Positions 9,063 to 18,459 of a stretch of 64,000 bases of DNA are shown here, one piece after another. Source of the stretch: an uncultured Holophagaceae bacterium (GTDB lineage: Bacteria > Acidobacteriota > Holophagae > Holophagales > Holophagaceae); NCBI GenBank assembly GCA_903840385.1, contig CAIMFT010000181.1:1-64000 (forward strand), written 5' to 3'. A program made the translations under genes and the position numbers. Under the pieces are notes generated by a model that saw only the letters and a list, made by a program, of their open reading frames with translations, had not been told where the DNA came from and did no database searches. Positions within the stretch are counted from its first letter, which is position 1; every line of letters starts with the position of its first letter.

Positions 9063-10511
9063 GTGGACGGACCCCTGCTCCTGGCGCTGTCCAGACTTTG
9101 GTTGCGCGAGCGGAGCGACGTTCCGCTGGACGGCGCCTGGGCCTCGGGCCGGGCCCTGGGCCTCCGCTGGGCCGGACGCAAGGGGGCTGAAGCCTGGGTT
9201 CTTTTGCTGCAGCCCAAGGCTGAGCTGTGGCTGCTGGGAACCGAGCACCCGGCTTGGCTGCAGCTGCAGGCAGAGGCCCCGAAGGACAGCGGCAAGCTCT
9301 GGGGTCCGTGGCTCCAGGGCGCACGCCTCCGGGCGGTGGAAGGCGACCCGCGGGAGCGCTGGCTGGGCCTCGTGTTCCAGCGGCGGGCCATCACCGGGCG
9401 GGCCGAGACCCTGCGCATCGCCTACCAGGCCATTCCTGGCCGGGCCGGTATCCGCGTGGATGGCCTGCTGGACACCCAGGTGCCGCGGCTGGGCCTGGGC
9501 AGCCCCTTTCCAGCGACCCCGCCGGAACCCACGTTCGACCCGCCACCCCTCCTCCGCTGGCGGGAGCGCTGGGGCGCCGCCCTGGACGCCGCCCTTGCGG
9601 GCCTGGAGCCTGAGGTGCTGGAGGGCGAGGGCGACCTGCTGGCCCGCCACCGCGCCTGGTCCGAGACCCGCGCCGAGGCCCTGGTGCTGGGACCCTCCCG
9701 GGCCGCGGCGGAGCGGCGCCTGCAGGTGGAGTCGGCCCGCCTGGAGCGGCTGGCCCAGGCCCTGGCGCGGGACCGCGCCCGGCACGGTGCGCTGCTGACC
9801 CTAAAGGCGCAGGCGGCCCGAGTTTCGGCCGAGCTGTATCGGCTGAAGGGGGTCACGGGCGAGGTGGTGTTCCTGGACGGCTCCACCCTCAAGCTGCCGG
9901 AAGGCAAGTCGGCCGAGTTCGCCGTCCAGGAGTGGTTCAAGGCTGCCAAGAAGGCCGAGCGGGGTCTGGCGCGGGTGGCGGAGCTGGAGGGTGAGCTGCG
10001 GCGGGAGCGGGCGGCCTGGGTCCTGCGGCAGGCGGAGCCCACCCTGGCCCTTGCGCCAGGGGTGCCCCCTGCGCGACAAGGGAAGGCGAAGGCTGCGGAC
10101 CAGGGGAAGGGGGCCAAGCGGATGGAGGCGGGCGGCAAGCGCAAGGATGGCAAGGGCCTGGCCTTCCGCAGCGTCATGGTGGACGGCTTCGAGGTGCTCA
10201 TCGGCAAGGGTGACGCCGAGAACGATCAGCTCACCTTCAAGGTGGCCGACAATCTGGACATGTGGTTTCACGTGGCCAGTGTGCCCGGCAGCCACGTGGT
10301 GATCCGCAATCCCGACAAGCTGAGCGAGCTGCCCCGCCACGTGCTGGAGCGCGCCGCCGAGCTGGCCGCCTTCCACAGCAAGGCCCGGGACGGCGGGAAA
10401 GTGGAAGTGCACATGGCCCGCATCGCCGACATCAGCAAGCCCCGGGGCTTTGCGCCGGGGAAGGTGATCCTCAAGAAGTGGGTGGGGATTCGGGTGTACC
10501 CCAAGCCGTGA
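9063..10511 (+). CDS. NFACT family RNA-binding protein (RqcH/FbpA-like), GTG start
   Basis: NFACT-N-like region, coiled coil, and NFACT-R C-terminus (FRSVMVDGFEVLIGKGDAENDQLTFKVADNLDMWFHVASVPGSHVVIRN). Confidence 0.8.
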   Translation: MDGPLLLALSRLWLRERSDVPLDGAWASGRALGLRWAGRKGAEAWVLLLQPKAELWLLGTEHPAWLQLQAEAPKDSGKLWGPWLQGARLRAVEGDPRERWLGLVFQRRAITGRAETLRIAYQAIPGRAGIRVDGLLDTQVPRLGLGSPFPATPPEPTFDPPPLLRWRERWGAALDAALAGLEPEVLEGEGDLLARHRAWSETRAEALVLGPSRAAAERRLQVESARLERLAQALARDRARHGALLTLKAQAARVSAELYRLKGVTGEVVFLDGSTLKLPEGKSAEFAVQEWFKAAKKAERGLARVAELEGELRRERAAWVLRQAEPTLALAPGVPPARQGKAKAADQGKGAKRMEAGGKRKDGKGLAFRSVMVDGFEVLIGKGDAENDQLTFKVADNLDMWFHVASVPGSHVVIRNPDKLSELPRHVLERAAELAAFHSKARDGGKVEVHMARIADISKPRGFAPGKVILKKWVGIRVYPKP

Positions 10512-10589
10512 GTGATTTCCTTGAAAAAAAATGAAGAAATATAAGCTGAGGGGAGGGAGGAGCAGAGGAAAGCGGAGGCTTCTGGGCCA

Positions 10590-10675
10590 ATCGCCTTATC
10601 CCCTGCATCCCCTTCATCCCTGTTTCAAACTGCTTTTTTTGACGGGGATCAAAGGGATGGACGGGGATAACTGAA
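10590..10675. repeat. Inverted repeat of GATCCC-type short-period family
   Basis: atcccctgcatccccttcatccctgtttcaaactg...gacggggatcaaagggatggacggggat. Confidence 0.6.
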
Positions 10676-10711
10676 GCCTGGGTTTTGGGTCGGGGTGGAC
10701 CTGGGCATGGG

Positions 10712-10870
10712 CTCCATCTCGGGGCGTCGCGGCGGCGCCTTTTGGGGGGCGCGGCCGTGACACCCCGGGATGACTTCCGGCATCGCCGGAAGCCGCCGCA
10801 GGCGGGGCCCTGCCAGATGGGTCGGCGCCCCTCTGCGCTCTCTGTGTTCTCTGCGGTTGGCGGTTCTTTT
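10712..10870 (-). repeat. Composite repeat locus A: three-hairpin core plus AACACAGAGA-type arm
   Basis: Reverse complement aligns over about 120-130 bp to 22341-22480; hairpins at 10721-10766 and 10774-10792. Confidence 0.85.
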
Positions 10871-10985
10871 TTCTCGGGCGCCCGTATGAACCAAAAATAA
10901 GCACTGGTGTCCAGATTTATGCGCGCCGCTTCGGGGGCCGCTTCTGCTTTCCTTGGCCCACACCCCGACTCACCAGGAGGCACCC

Positions 10986-11183
10986 ATGGGTAACCTCAGA
11001 ATGATGGAAGTGATACTGCTCTTGTCCCTGTTCGGCCTCTGGATCCCGCCCGTGGCCATGATCATCAAGAAGGCAGGGCATTCGCCCTTCTGGGCTCTCC
11101 TCGGGCTGATCCCTGGCGTCAACCTCGTGGCCCTCTATGTCTTCGCCTTCACGCAGTGGCCGTCGCAAAAAAGCAGCGGCTAG
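10986..11183 (+). CDS. Small hydrophobic membrane protein
   Basis: RBS-like caccaggaggcaccc before ATG; two TM segments. Confidence 0.6.
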   Translation: MGNLRMMEVILLLSLFGLWIPPVAMIIKKAGHSPFWALLGLIPGVNLVALYVFAFTQWPSQKSSG

Positions 11184-11263
11184 GCTGCCACTGGGCCACG
11201 CGATTTCAGCCTGCGGAATCGAATCTCAAAGCCATAGCTGTTGTCCGAAGAGGGGGTACAGCA

Positions 11264-11439
11264 TGATCCCAGAATTTCTGAGGAACCCACCTCCCAGCAC
11301 CAAGCGCCTGATGAAGGTCTCCTTCTTCGCAGGGCTCGTCTGCGGCATCATCTGCGGCGCTCTTTACTACTACAGAGTTCTGCGGAACAAACCACCCATG
11401 CAGCAGACCCAAGTGCTCCACCCACCGACCTGGTGTTGA
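11264..11439 (+). CDS. Hypothetical single-TM small protein
   Basis: MIPEFLRNPPPSTKRLMKVSFFAGLVCGIICGALYYYRV... Confidence 0.35.
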
Positions 11440-11523
11440 CGGGGAAAAGTGTGGGATGGAGCAATGCCCATCTGTGCAATCGGCGTCATCTGCGGTTCCG
11501 CTTTTGATCTTGAAAAGCCGGAG

Positions 11524-12054
11524 CTACTCCACCTTCACCGGGCTACTCTTGACGCCGGCTTTCTTCAGCTTTTCGGCGTTCTTGTCCATGACAGCGCGCT
11601 CGGCGGGGGTGGTGAGGCGCACCTTCCACTGGCCCTTTTCTTTCAGGGTGGCGGTGGGGAAGCCGGCAGCCTTGGCTTTGGCGGCCACCCGCTTGGCTTC
11701 GCCGGCGTCGGTGGTGGCGATGAGCTGCAGGGTCCAGGACTCCGGTGCCGGCGGCTTCTCCGCCGGCTTGGCCTCGGCCTTGGGCTCCTCCTTGGCCGGG
11801 GCGGCATCCACCTTCGCGGCGGGCACCAGCTTGTCCGGGCCTTCGCCCTCGAAGATCTTCAGCTGATCCAGGAGCGGCTCCGGCAGGTCCTTCAGCTCTT
11901 CCTCCACCCCTCGGTGGGCCGGCCCGCGCAAGGAGGCGCTGTTCTTGCCGATCTGGATGCCCAGCACGAAGGCCAGGGTCAAGGCGCCCACGCCAAGGCC
12001 CGCCACCCAGAGGATGTGCTGGCCGCTGACGCTGATCTGGTCCCGGTGGTTCAT
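11524..12054 (-). CDS. SPOR domain-containing membrane protein
   Basis: N-terminal TM, Pro/Ala/Lys linker, C-terminal SPOR-like WTLQLIATTDAGEAKRVAAKAKAAGFPTAT. Confidence 0.7.
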   Translation of the reverse strand: MNHRDQISVSGQHILWVAGLGVGALTLAFVLGIQIGKNSASLRGPAHRGVEEELKDLPEPLLDQLKIFEGEGPDKLVPAAKVDAAPAKEEPKAEAKPAEKPPAPESWTLQLIATTDAGEAKRVAAKAKAAGFPTATLKEKGQWKVRLTTPAERAVMDKNAEKLKKAGVKSSPVKVE

Positions 12055-13133
12055 GGTGTTTCCAGACTAGCGGCTTCCAGCAGCGCCGCGAACTGCGCAC
12101 CGGAGGAGGCGGGGGCGGTGACCAGGGTGCGCCCCCCCTGGCGGAGCAGGGCCGCCGCCAGCAGCTGGCCTCCGGACCCGGCGAACTCGCCCCAGAGCAG
12201 CTTGGGGTGGACGGCCCGGGGCCAGTGCGGGTGCTGGGCTGCCAGCGCCGCCTCGGGGACATCCAGGCGGGGCAGCCCGCTGGCGCCGCCGACGCGGTGC
12301 TCCGGCGTGGCGCCTCCCAGGGCTGCCACTGCTGCCATCAGGGCGCGGCTGCGGGCCTCGACGGAAGGCTCGGCCGCCGAGCGGGAGGCCAGGCCCCACA
12401 GGGTGGCCCGCGGGCGGGCACCCCGGGCGGCGGCGTCTGAGGCCCGCTCCAGCAGGAAGGCCTGGGCGCCCTCCCCGGGCAGGAAGCCCCGGCCGGAGCC
12501 GGCCTCGGGCAGGCCGTGCCGGTCCAGCATCCGAGTGCCTCGGCAGAGGTCCAGCAGGAGGGGGAAGAGGCCATCGGCGCCGAGCACCAGGGCGGCCTCA
12601 ACCTGGCCGCTGTGGAGCCAGCGGGCGGCCTGCTCCAGGGCCGTGAAAGCGGCGTTCTCCCGGTCCACGAAGGTGGCACTGGGGCCCTTGAGGCCGAAGG
12701 CCAGGGCCAGGTGGCCGCTCGCCGCGTTGGCCACGGTGTTGGGGAAGACCATGGGCGAGGCGCCCTCGGGTCCGCGCTGCAGGTAGGGGCGCATGAAGGC
12801 CTCGCTGGCCTCGCTGCCCCCGCTCATGGTGCCCACGCACACGGCCACCCGCTCGCCGCTGCTTCGGGTGTCCAGGCCCGCATCCTCGAAGGCCCTGTGG
12901 GCGGCGACCCAGGCGAAGCGGGAGAGGCGGTCCAGGCGGCGCAGCTGCATGGGGGGGATGATGCCCGCAGGGGCGAAGGCGGTGCAGGCGGCGCCCCGGC
13001 CCATGCCCAGGGCCTCCGGCAGGTCGGCGAAGCAGGCCCGCTCTGCGGCCAGGCTGGCCCGGGCGGCGTCGAGGCCGTCGCCGCAGGGGAGCACCAGCCC
13101 CAGGCCGGTGATGACGAGCCTGGTCTCGCTCAT
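12051..13133 (-). CDS. Ketosynthase-like chain-length-factor homologue (catalytic residues absent)
   Basis: KAS fold motifs (VITGLGLVLPCGDG, PNTVANAASGHLALAFGLKGPSATFVDRENAAFTAL) without active-site Cys/His. Confidence 0.8.
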   Translation of the reverse strand: MSETRLVITGLGLVLPCGDGLDAARASLAAERACFADLPEALGMGRGAACTAFAPAGIIPPMQLRRLDRLSRFAWVAAHRAFEDAGLDTRSSGERVAVCVGTMSGGSEASEAFMRPYLQRGPEGASPMVFPNTVANAASGHLALAFGLKGPSATFVDRENAAFTALEQAARWLHSGQVEAALVLGADGLFPLLLDLCRGTRMLDRHGLPEAGSGRGFLPGEGAQAFLLERASDAAARGARPRATLWGLASRSAAEPSVEARSRALMAAVAALGGATPEHRVGGASGLPRLDVPEAALAAQHPHWPRAVHPKLLWGEFAGSGGQLLAAALLRQGGRTLVTAPASSGAQFAALLEAASLETP

Positions 13134-14314
13134 CGGCCCTCCCAGCGGCGCAGGGCCAGGCTCACGTTGTTACCGCCAAATGCGAAGGCATTCACCAAGG
13201 CGGCTCGGATTTGCCGCTCCCGCGCCACCCGCGCAGTGCAGTCCAGGTCGCAGGCGGGGTCCGGGTCTTCCAGGCGCAGGGTGGGGCTCACCACCTGGTC
13301 CCGCAGGGCCAGGATGGCGGCGGCGGCCCCGAAGGCCCCGGCGGCGCCCAGGGTGTGGCCGAACTGGCTCTTGGTGCTGGTGACCGAGACGGAATCGGCA
13401 GCCGTCCCCAGGGCCCGGCGGATGGCCAGGCACTCGGCGCCGTCGTTGGCGGGGGTGGCGGTGCCGTGGGCGGACACCAGATCCACAGAGGCCGGGTCCA
13501 GCCCACCCAGCCGCAGGGCCATGGTGAGGGCCCGGGCCGCCCCCTCGCCCTCGGGGTGGGGGGCGGTGGGGTGGTGGGCGTCCATGCTGGCACCGTAGCC
13601 CAGCACCTCGGCGAAGATGGTGGCCCCTCGGGCCCGGGCCAGGTCCAGGGGCTCCAGCAGCACCTGCACGGCGCCCTCGCCCAGGTTCAGGCCGGCCCGG
13701 TCCCGGCTGAAGGGGCGGCACTTCTTGGGGTCCACGGCCTTCAGGCAGGAGAACCCGGCGTAGGTGGTGCGGCAGAGGCTCTCGGCCCCGCCCGCCACGG
13801 CCAGATCCAGCTCACCGGCGGCCAGGCGCTCGTAGGCCTGGCCCAGGGCCAGCAGGCTGGAGGAGCAGGCGTTCATCACGGTGCTCCGGGGGCCCTCGGC
13901 GCCCAGGCGGCGGGCCAGGGCGTCCGTGACCGTGCAGGGACTCTGGTAGGCAGCCTCCGCGGCCCGCCCCCGGCGCCCGGCCAAGCGCTCGGTCAGGTAG
14001 GCCTCGGCCACGGGCAGGCCGCTGGTGCCGGCCCCCTGGAACACGCCGAGGCGACCTGGGTCCCCGCCAGGGTGGAAGCCGTCCAGGGCCTCCACCAGGG
14101 CGAGCAGGGCCATGCGCTCGCAGAGGGTCTGGTGGCGCCTGGCATCCAGAGGCACCTGGCCGGCCATCTGGGCGGGCTCCAGGGGCAGGTCCAGGCGGGT
14201 GAGGGGACCCAGGCCGTCCCGGCCCGCCAGCATGGCGGCCCAGGTTCCTTCCCGGTCCGGGGCCAGGGAGGAGACCACCCCGAGGCCCGTGACCACGACC
14301 CGGCGGCCGGTCAT
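13130..14314 (-). CDS. Beta-ketoacyl-ACP synthase (KAS I/II type)
   Basis: Active site NACSSSLLA, SAHGTATPAND, KSQFGHTLGAAGA. Confidence 0.9.
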   Translation of the reverse strand: MTGRRVVVTGLGVVSSLAPDREGTWAAMLAGRDGLGPLTRLDLPLEPAQMAGQVPLDARRHQTLCERMALLALVEALDGFHPGGDPGRLGVFQGAGTSGLPVAEAYLTERLAGRRGRAAEAAYQSPCTVTDALARRLGAEGPRSTVMNACSSSLLALGQAYERLAAGELDLAVAGGAESLCRTTYAGFSCLKAVDPKKCRPFSRDRAGLNLGEGAVQVLLEPLDLARARGATIFAEVLGYGASMDAHHPTAPHPEGEGAARALTMALRLGGLDPASVDLVSAHGTATPANDGAECLAIRRALGTAADSVSVTSTKSQFGHTLGAAGAFGAAAAILALRDQVVSPTLRLEDPDPACDLDCTARVARERQIRAALVNAFAFGGNNVSLALRRWEGR

Positions 14315-14718
14315 AGGCGCTTCACCAGGAGGCTGGCGGTGCAGACCTCCTGCCCTTCGCAGGTGATGGTGCCTGCCAGCTTCATGAGGCCGCCGAAGGC
14401 CCCGGCCAGGCGGACCTCCAGGCGCAGGCGGTCCCCCGGGAAGGCGGGGGTGCGGAAGCGGGCGTCCTGGATCCCGGCCAGGAAGATGCCAGCCCCATGG
14501 AGGGATTCCGCCTCCAGGAAGCCGCCAGCCTGGGCCAGCATCTCCACCAGCAGGGCCCCGGGCACCAGGGGCCGGTCGGGGAAGTGCCCCTGGAGGTAGG
14601 GCTCGCCGGCAGTGACCAGCTTCTCGGCCACCACCCGCTGACCAGGCTCCCGCTCGAGGATCCGGTCCACCAGCAGGAAGGGGTAGCGGTGCGGCAGGTG
14701 GGCCGGGATCTCAGCCAT
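14311..14718 (-). CDS. 3-hydroxyacyl-ACP dehydratase, FabZ-like
   Basis: HRYPFLLVDRILEREPGQRVVAEKLVT...HFPDRPLVPGALLVEMLAQAGG. Confidence 0.88.
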   Translation of the reverse strand: MAEIPAHLPHRYPFLLVDRILEREPGQRVVAEKLVTAGEPYLQGHFPDRPLVPGALLVEMLAQAGGFLEAESLHGAGIFLAGIQDARFRTPAFPGDRLRLEVRLAGAFGGLMKLAGTITCEGQEVCTASLLVKRL

Positions 14719-14723
14719 CTGAG

Positions 14724-14981
14724 TCAGGCCTTGGCATGCTCGGCGATGAAGTCCGTGAGGGCCTGCACGGACTTGAAGGCCTGGAGCCCGGCGGCCTCGT
14801 CCTCGATCTTGACCCCGAAGACCTGCTCGATGCCCAGCACCAGCTCCAGGGCGTCGATGGAGTCCAGGCCCAGGCCGTCGCCGAAGAGGGGGGCGGCATC
14901 GTCGATCTGGTCCGGGGTCATCCCCTCGAGCTTGAGCCGCTCGATGATCATGTGCTTCACACGCAGCTTGAGGTCGCTCAT
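14724..14981 (-). CDS. Acyl carrier protein
   Basis: Phosphopantetheine motif GLDSIDALELVLGIEQVFGVKI. Confidence 0.92.
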   Translation of the reverse strand: MSDLKLRVKHMIIERLKLEGMTPDQIDDAAPLFGDGLGLDSIDALELVLGIEQVFGVKIEDEAAGLQAFKSVQALTDFIAEHAKA

Positions 14982-15155
14982 GGGTTTCCCGTCAGGAGGC
15001 TGGAGACTTGATTCTAGGTGGGGTGGGGGCCAATGGGAATGGCGGGTCTGCCCCGGACCCGCTCGGAACCCCGGTGCCTTGTGATCTTGGCCCGGCCAAA
15101 GGCCTCCAAAGGACGCTAAGCTGGATCCTCGCGGAATCCTCCGCCCGAGAGCGCC

Positions 15156-15536
15156 ATGGCCCATCCCGCATCGCCCTTCCTGTCGGTCCTGATCCTGATG
15201 ATGGTCGCCGCCGTGACGGCCCTGGCCATCTTGATCCTGTCGGGCAAGGTGCTGACCGCGTTCAAGCCCTCCAATGCCCAGGCGGCCAAGCTGCGTCCCT
15301 ACGAGTGCGGCGTGCCGTCCCTGCAGGATGGGGCCCGGCGGAAGTACTCGGTGAAGTTCTACCTCACCGCCATGCTCTTCATCCTGTTCGACGTGGAAGC
15401 CGCCTTCCTGCTGCCCTGGGCTGTGACCTTCAAGCAGCACCCTGAGACCTTCGCCGTCATGCTGAGCTTCATGGCCACCCTGCTGGTGGGCTTCGTGTAC
15501 GCCTGGGGCAAGGGCGCCTTCGAGTGGGAGCGCTGA
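15156..15536 (+). CDS. nuoA: NADH-quinone oxidoreductase subunit A
   Basis: KLRPYECGVPSLQDGARRKYSVKFYLTAMLFILFDVEAAFLLPWA. Confidence 0.93.
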   Translation: MAHPASPFLSVLILMMVAAVTALAILILSGKVLTAFKPSNAQAAKLRPYECGVPSLQDGARRKYSVKFYLTAMLFILFDVEAAFLLPWAVTFKQHPETFAVMLSFMATLLVGFVYAWGKGAFEWER

Positions 15537-15537
15537 G

Positions 15538-16146
15538 ATGTCCGAGCTGAACATCAACGACGCCGTGCTGACCACCCGCCTGGATGCGGTGGTCAACTGG
15601 GGCCGCAAGAACAGCCTCTGGCCCATGCCCTTCGGCGTGGCCTGCTGTGCCATCGAGTTCATGAGCATGATGTCCTCGAAGTACGACCTCGCCCGCTTCG
15701 GCGCCGAGGCCATGCGCTTCAGCCCCCGGCAGAGCGACATGATGCTGGTGCTGGGCACCATCACCAACAAGATGGCCCCGGTGCTCCGCACCATCTACGC
15801 CCAGATGGCCGAGCCCAAGTGGGTGATCAGCGTTGGCGTCTGCGCCAGCTCCGGCGGGATGTACCGCACCTACGCCACCCTCCAGGGCATCGATCGGGTG
15901 ATCCCCGTGGACGTCTACGTCCCCGGCTGCCCGCCCCGGCCCGAGAGCATGATCTACGGCGTCATGAAGCTGCAGGAGAAGATCGAGAAGGAATCCCTCT
16001 CCATGCGGAAGGACCACATCGCCCGCTTCTACGAGAGCCTCGCCCGACAGGAGGTCTACGAGGCCGCCAAGGGTGTCACCGGGCAGCAGGCCATCCGGGA
16101 AATGCTGGCGGACGCTGCCGAGCGCGGCGCCGGGACGATCTTCTAG
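15538..16146 (+). CDS. nuoB: NADH-quinone oxidoreductase subunit B
   Basis: WPMPFGVACCAIEFMS, GVCASSGGMYRTYATLQGIDRVIPVDVYVPGCPPRPE. Confidence 0.95.
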   Translation: MSELNINDAVLTTRLDAVVNWGRKNSLWPMPFGVACCAIEFMSMMSSKYDLARFGAEAMRFSPRQSDMMLVLGTITNKMAPVLRTIYAQMAEPKWVISVGVCASSGGMYRTYATLQGIDRVIPVDVYVPGCPPRPESMIYGVMKLQEKIEKESLSMRKDHIARFYESLARQEVYEAAKGVTGQQAIREMLADAAERGAGTIF

Positions 16147-16156
16147 GGAACCGACC

Positions 16157-16648
16157 ATGATCACCGAGCACATCGACGCACAGCTGCCGGACGCCATCAC
16201 GGATCGCCATGACTTCCGCGGCGATCAGACCATCGTCATCGGCGCCGCCTCCCTCCTGCCTGTGGTGGACCTCCTCCACCGCGAGGGCTTCCAGTTTCTG
16301 GTGGACATCACCGCCGTGGACTGGCCCGAGCGGGAGCCGCGCTTCGACGTGGTCTACCACTGGCTCAACATGGCCAGCCAGGAGCGCCTGCGGGTGAAGG
16401 TGCCGGTGGCGGATGGGGCCTCCGTGCCCACCCTCGCCCTCCAGTTCAAGACCGCCAACTGGTTCGAGCGCGAGGTCTTCGACCTGTTCGGCATCAGCTT
16501 CTCCGGCCACCCGGACCTGCGCCGGCTGCTCATGTGGCAGGACTTCCCGGGCCACCCCCTGCGCAAGGACTTCCCCCTCGATGGCGGGGATGCCTTCTGC
16601 ATGGAAGGCTGCACCGCCCCCTACAACAACGGCGAACGGCGGGGCTGA
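16157..16648 (+). CDS. nuoC: NADH-quinone oxidoreductase subunit C
   Basis: ANWFEREVFDLFGISFSGHPDLRRLLMWQDFPGHPLRKDFPL. Confidence 0.93.
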   Translation: MITEHIDAQLPDAITDRHDFRGDQTIVIGAASLLPVVDLLHREGFQFLVDITAVDWPEREPRFDVVYHWLNMASQERLRVKVPVADGASVPTLALQFKTANWFEREVFDLFGISFSGHPDLRRLLMWQDFPGHPLRKDFPLDGGDAFCMEGCTAPYNNGERRG

Positions 16649-16651
16649 ACC

Positions 16652-17851
16652 ATGGATTCCATCGACCTCTCCCAGCTGAAGCTCGACGGCGACCGCATGC
16701 TCGTCAACATGGGGCCGTCGCACCCCACCACCCACGGCACCCTGCGCATCGTGCTCGAGCTGGAAGGCGAGACCATCACCCGGGCCATCCCCGAGATGGG
16801 CTACCTGCACCGCGGCGTTGAGAAGCTGGGGGAGAGCCTCAGCTACCAGCAGTTCATCCCCCTCACGGACCGCCTGAACTACTGCAGCTCCCTCATGAAC
16901 AACGTGGGCTACACCTTGGCGGTGGAAAAGCTCCTGGGCATCGAGGCACCGCCCCGGGCCCAGCAGATCCGCGTCCTCGTCTCTGAGCTGGCCCGGGTCG
17001 CCGACCACATCGTCTGCGTGGGCGTGAACGCCGTGGACATTGGCGCCTTCACGGCCTTCCTCTACCTCTTCAAGCAGCGCGAGTCAGCCTACGACCTCTT
17101 CGAGCTGGCCTCGGGGCAGCGCCTGCACACCAGCTTCACCCGCATCGGTGGCCTCTTCCGCGACCTGCCCGAGAGCTTCGTGCCCAAGACCGAGCAGTTC
17201 CTGGTGGAGTGCACTGCGGCCATCGATGAAGTGGAAGCCCTGCTCACCCACAACCCCATCTGGCGGGATCGCACCGCGGGCGTCGGGGTCATCACCGCCG
17301 AAGAGGCCGTGAACTGGGGCTACACGGGCCCCTGCCTCCGTGCCGCCGGCGTCCCCCAGGACCTGCGCAAGTCCCAGCCCTACCTGGGCTACGAAACCTA
17401 CGACTTCGACATCCCCGTGGGGACCACCGGCGACGTCTGGGACCGCTACCTGGTCCGGGTCGAGGAGATCCGCCAGAGCCTGCGCATCATCCGGCAGGTG
17501 CTGGATCGCCTGGAGCCCGGCCCCATCATCGTGGACGACCCCAAGGTGGCCCTGCCCACCAAGGACAAGGTCTACAACCGGATGGAGAGCCTCATCCACC
17601 ACTTCAAGCTGATCATGCACGGCATGGAGATGCCCGTGGGCGAGGTCTACAGCGCCACCGAGGCCGCCAACGGCGAGCTGGGCTTCTACATCGTCAGCGA
17701 TGGCGGCAAGAACCCCTACCGCATCCGCGTCCGTCCCCCCTGCCTCCCCATCTTCAGCAGCTTCGAGGACCAGGTGAAGGGCGGCCTGATCGCCGACGCC
17801 GTCGCCGTCCTCGGCGCCATGAATGTCATCGCGGGTGAGCTGGACCGCTAG
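16652..17851 (+). CDS. nuoD: NADH-quinone oxidoreductase subunit D
   Basis: MGPSHPTTHGTLRIVLELEGE...GYLHRGVEKL...PYRIRVRPPCLPIFSSF...GELDR. Confidence 0.95.
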   Translation: MDSIDLSQLKLDGDRMLVNMGPSHPTTHGTLRIVLELEGETITRAIPEMGYLHRGVEKLGESLSYQQFIPLTDRLNYCSSLMNNVGYTLAVEKLLGIEAPPRAQQIRVLVSELARVADHIVCVGVNAVDIGAFTAFLYLFKQRESAYDLFELASGQRLHTSFTRIGGLFRDLPESFVPKTEQFLVECTAAIDEVEALLTHNPIWRDRTAGVGVITAEEAVNWGYTGPCLRAAGVPQDLRKSQPYLGYETYDFDIPVGTTGDVWDRYLVRVEEIRQSLRIIRQVLDRLEPGPIIVDDPKVALPTKDKVYNRMESLIHHFKLIMHGMEMPVGEVYSATEAANGELGFYIVSDGGKNPYRIRVRPPCLPIFSSFEDQVKGGLIADAVAVLGAMNVIAGELDR

Positions 17852-17859
17852 ACCGTCAC

Positions 17860-18348
17860 TCAGCCCTGCGGCACATCCACCTGGCTGCGGTGGTCGTCCC
17901 GCAGGCGCTCCAGGAGGCTCAGGAGGGTGACGCGCTCCTCGGGGCTGAGGCAGCGGTCCACCTTCTGACAGAGGGCATCGTGGCAGCCGTGCATCTTGGC
18001 TTCCAGGGCCAGGCCGCGGGGAGTGATCTGGATCCGGCTGCCCCGGCGATCGGCGGGGTTCTCGCAGCGCTTCACCAGGCCACGGGTCTCCAGACGGTTA
18101 ACCAGCCTCGGCACGTCCGCAAAGCGGTAGATCATCCGGCAGCGGATGTCCTTCACCAGGTAGCCATCCTTCGGGCCCCCCTTGAGGATCCGCAGCACGT
18201 TGTACTGCTGGTCGCTGATGCCCTCGGGCTCGTAGAGCCCCTGATCGAAGAGGCGGACCACGTACTCCCGGCCCAGCAGCAGGGCCAGGCCCACCTCATG
18301 GCCGGACTCGAGGGGCTTGCTGATCTGGAGTTCCTCGCGGATGTGCAT
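17860..18348 (-). CDS. MarR family transcriptional regulator
   Basis: wHTH with ISDQQYNVLRILKG...RLVNRLETRGLVKRCENPADRRGSRIQITPRG. Confidence 0.87.
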   Translation of the reverse strand: MHIREELQISKPLESGHEVGLALLLGREYVVRLFDQGLYEPEGISDQQYNVLRILKGGPKDGYLVKDIRCRMIYRFADVPRLVNRLETRGLVKRCENPADRRGSRIQITPRGLALEAKMHGCHDALCQKVDRCLSPEERVTLLSLLERLRDDHRSQVDVPQG

Positions 18349-18392
18349 GACCTGCTCCTGACCAAATAATGACAGGAACGCCCAAAAAGGTG

Positions 18393-18442
18393 TTGCAACT
18401 CCCGAAAAGAATCCTAGAATGGAAAAAGGTGGTGAAACACCT
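18393..18442 (+). promoter_or_regulatory. Candidate yceI promoter (TTGCAA-N16-TAGAAT) with downstream inverted repeat AGGTG-N6-CACCT
   Basis: -35 18393-18398, -10 18415-18420, inverted repeat 18427-18442, in the divergent marR/yceI region. Confidence 0.5.
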
Positions 18443-18459
18443 ATTACAAGGAGACACCC

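Noticed and set aside
10471-10983. ORFs with NRREHRERRGA / IPVHPFDPRQKK
   Set aside because: Translations of intergenic repeat arms.
12051-13133. Pseudogene interpretation for the KS lacking catalytic residues
   Set aside because: ORF is intact, in a translationally coupled pair with an active KS, consistent with a CLF-type partner.
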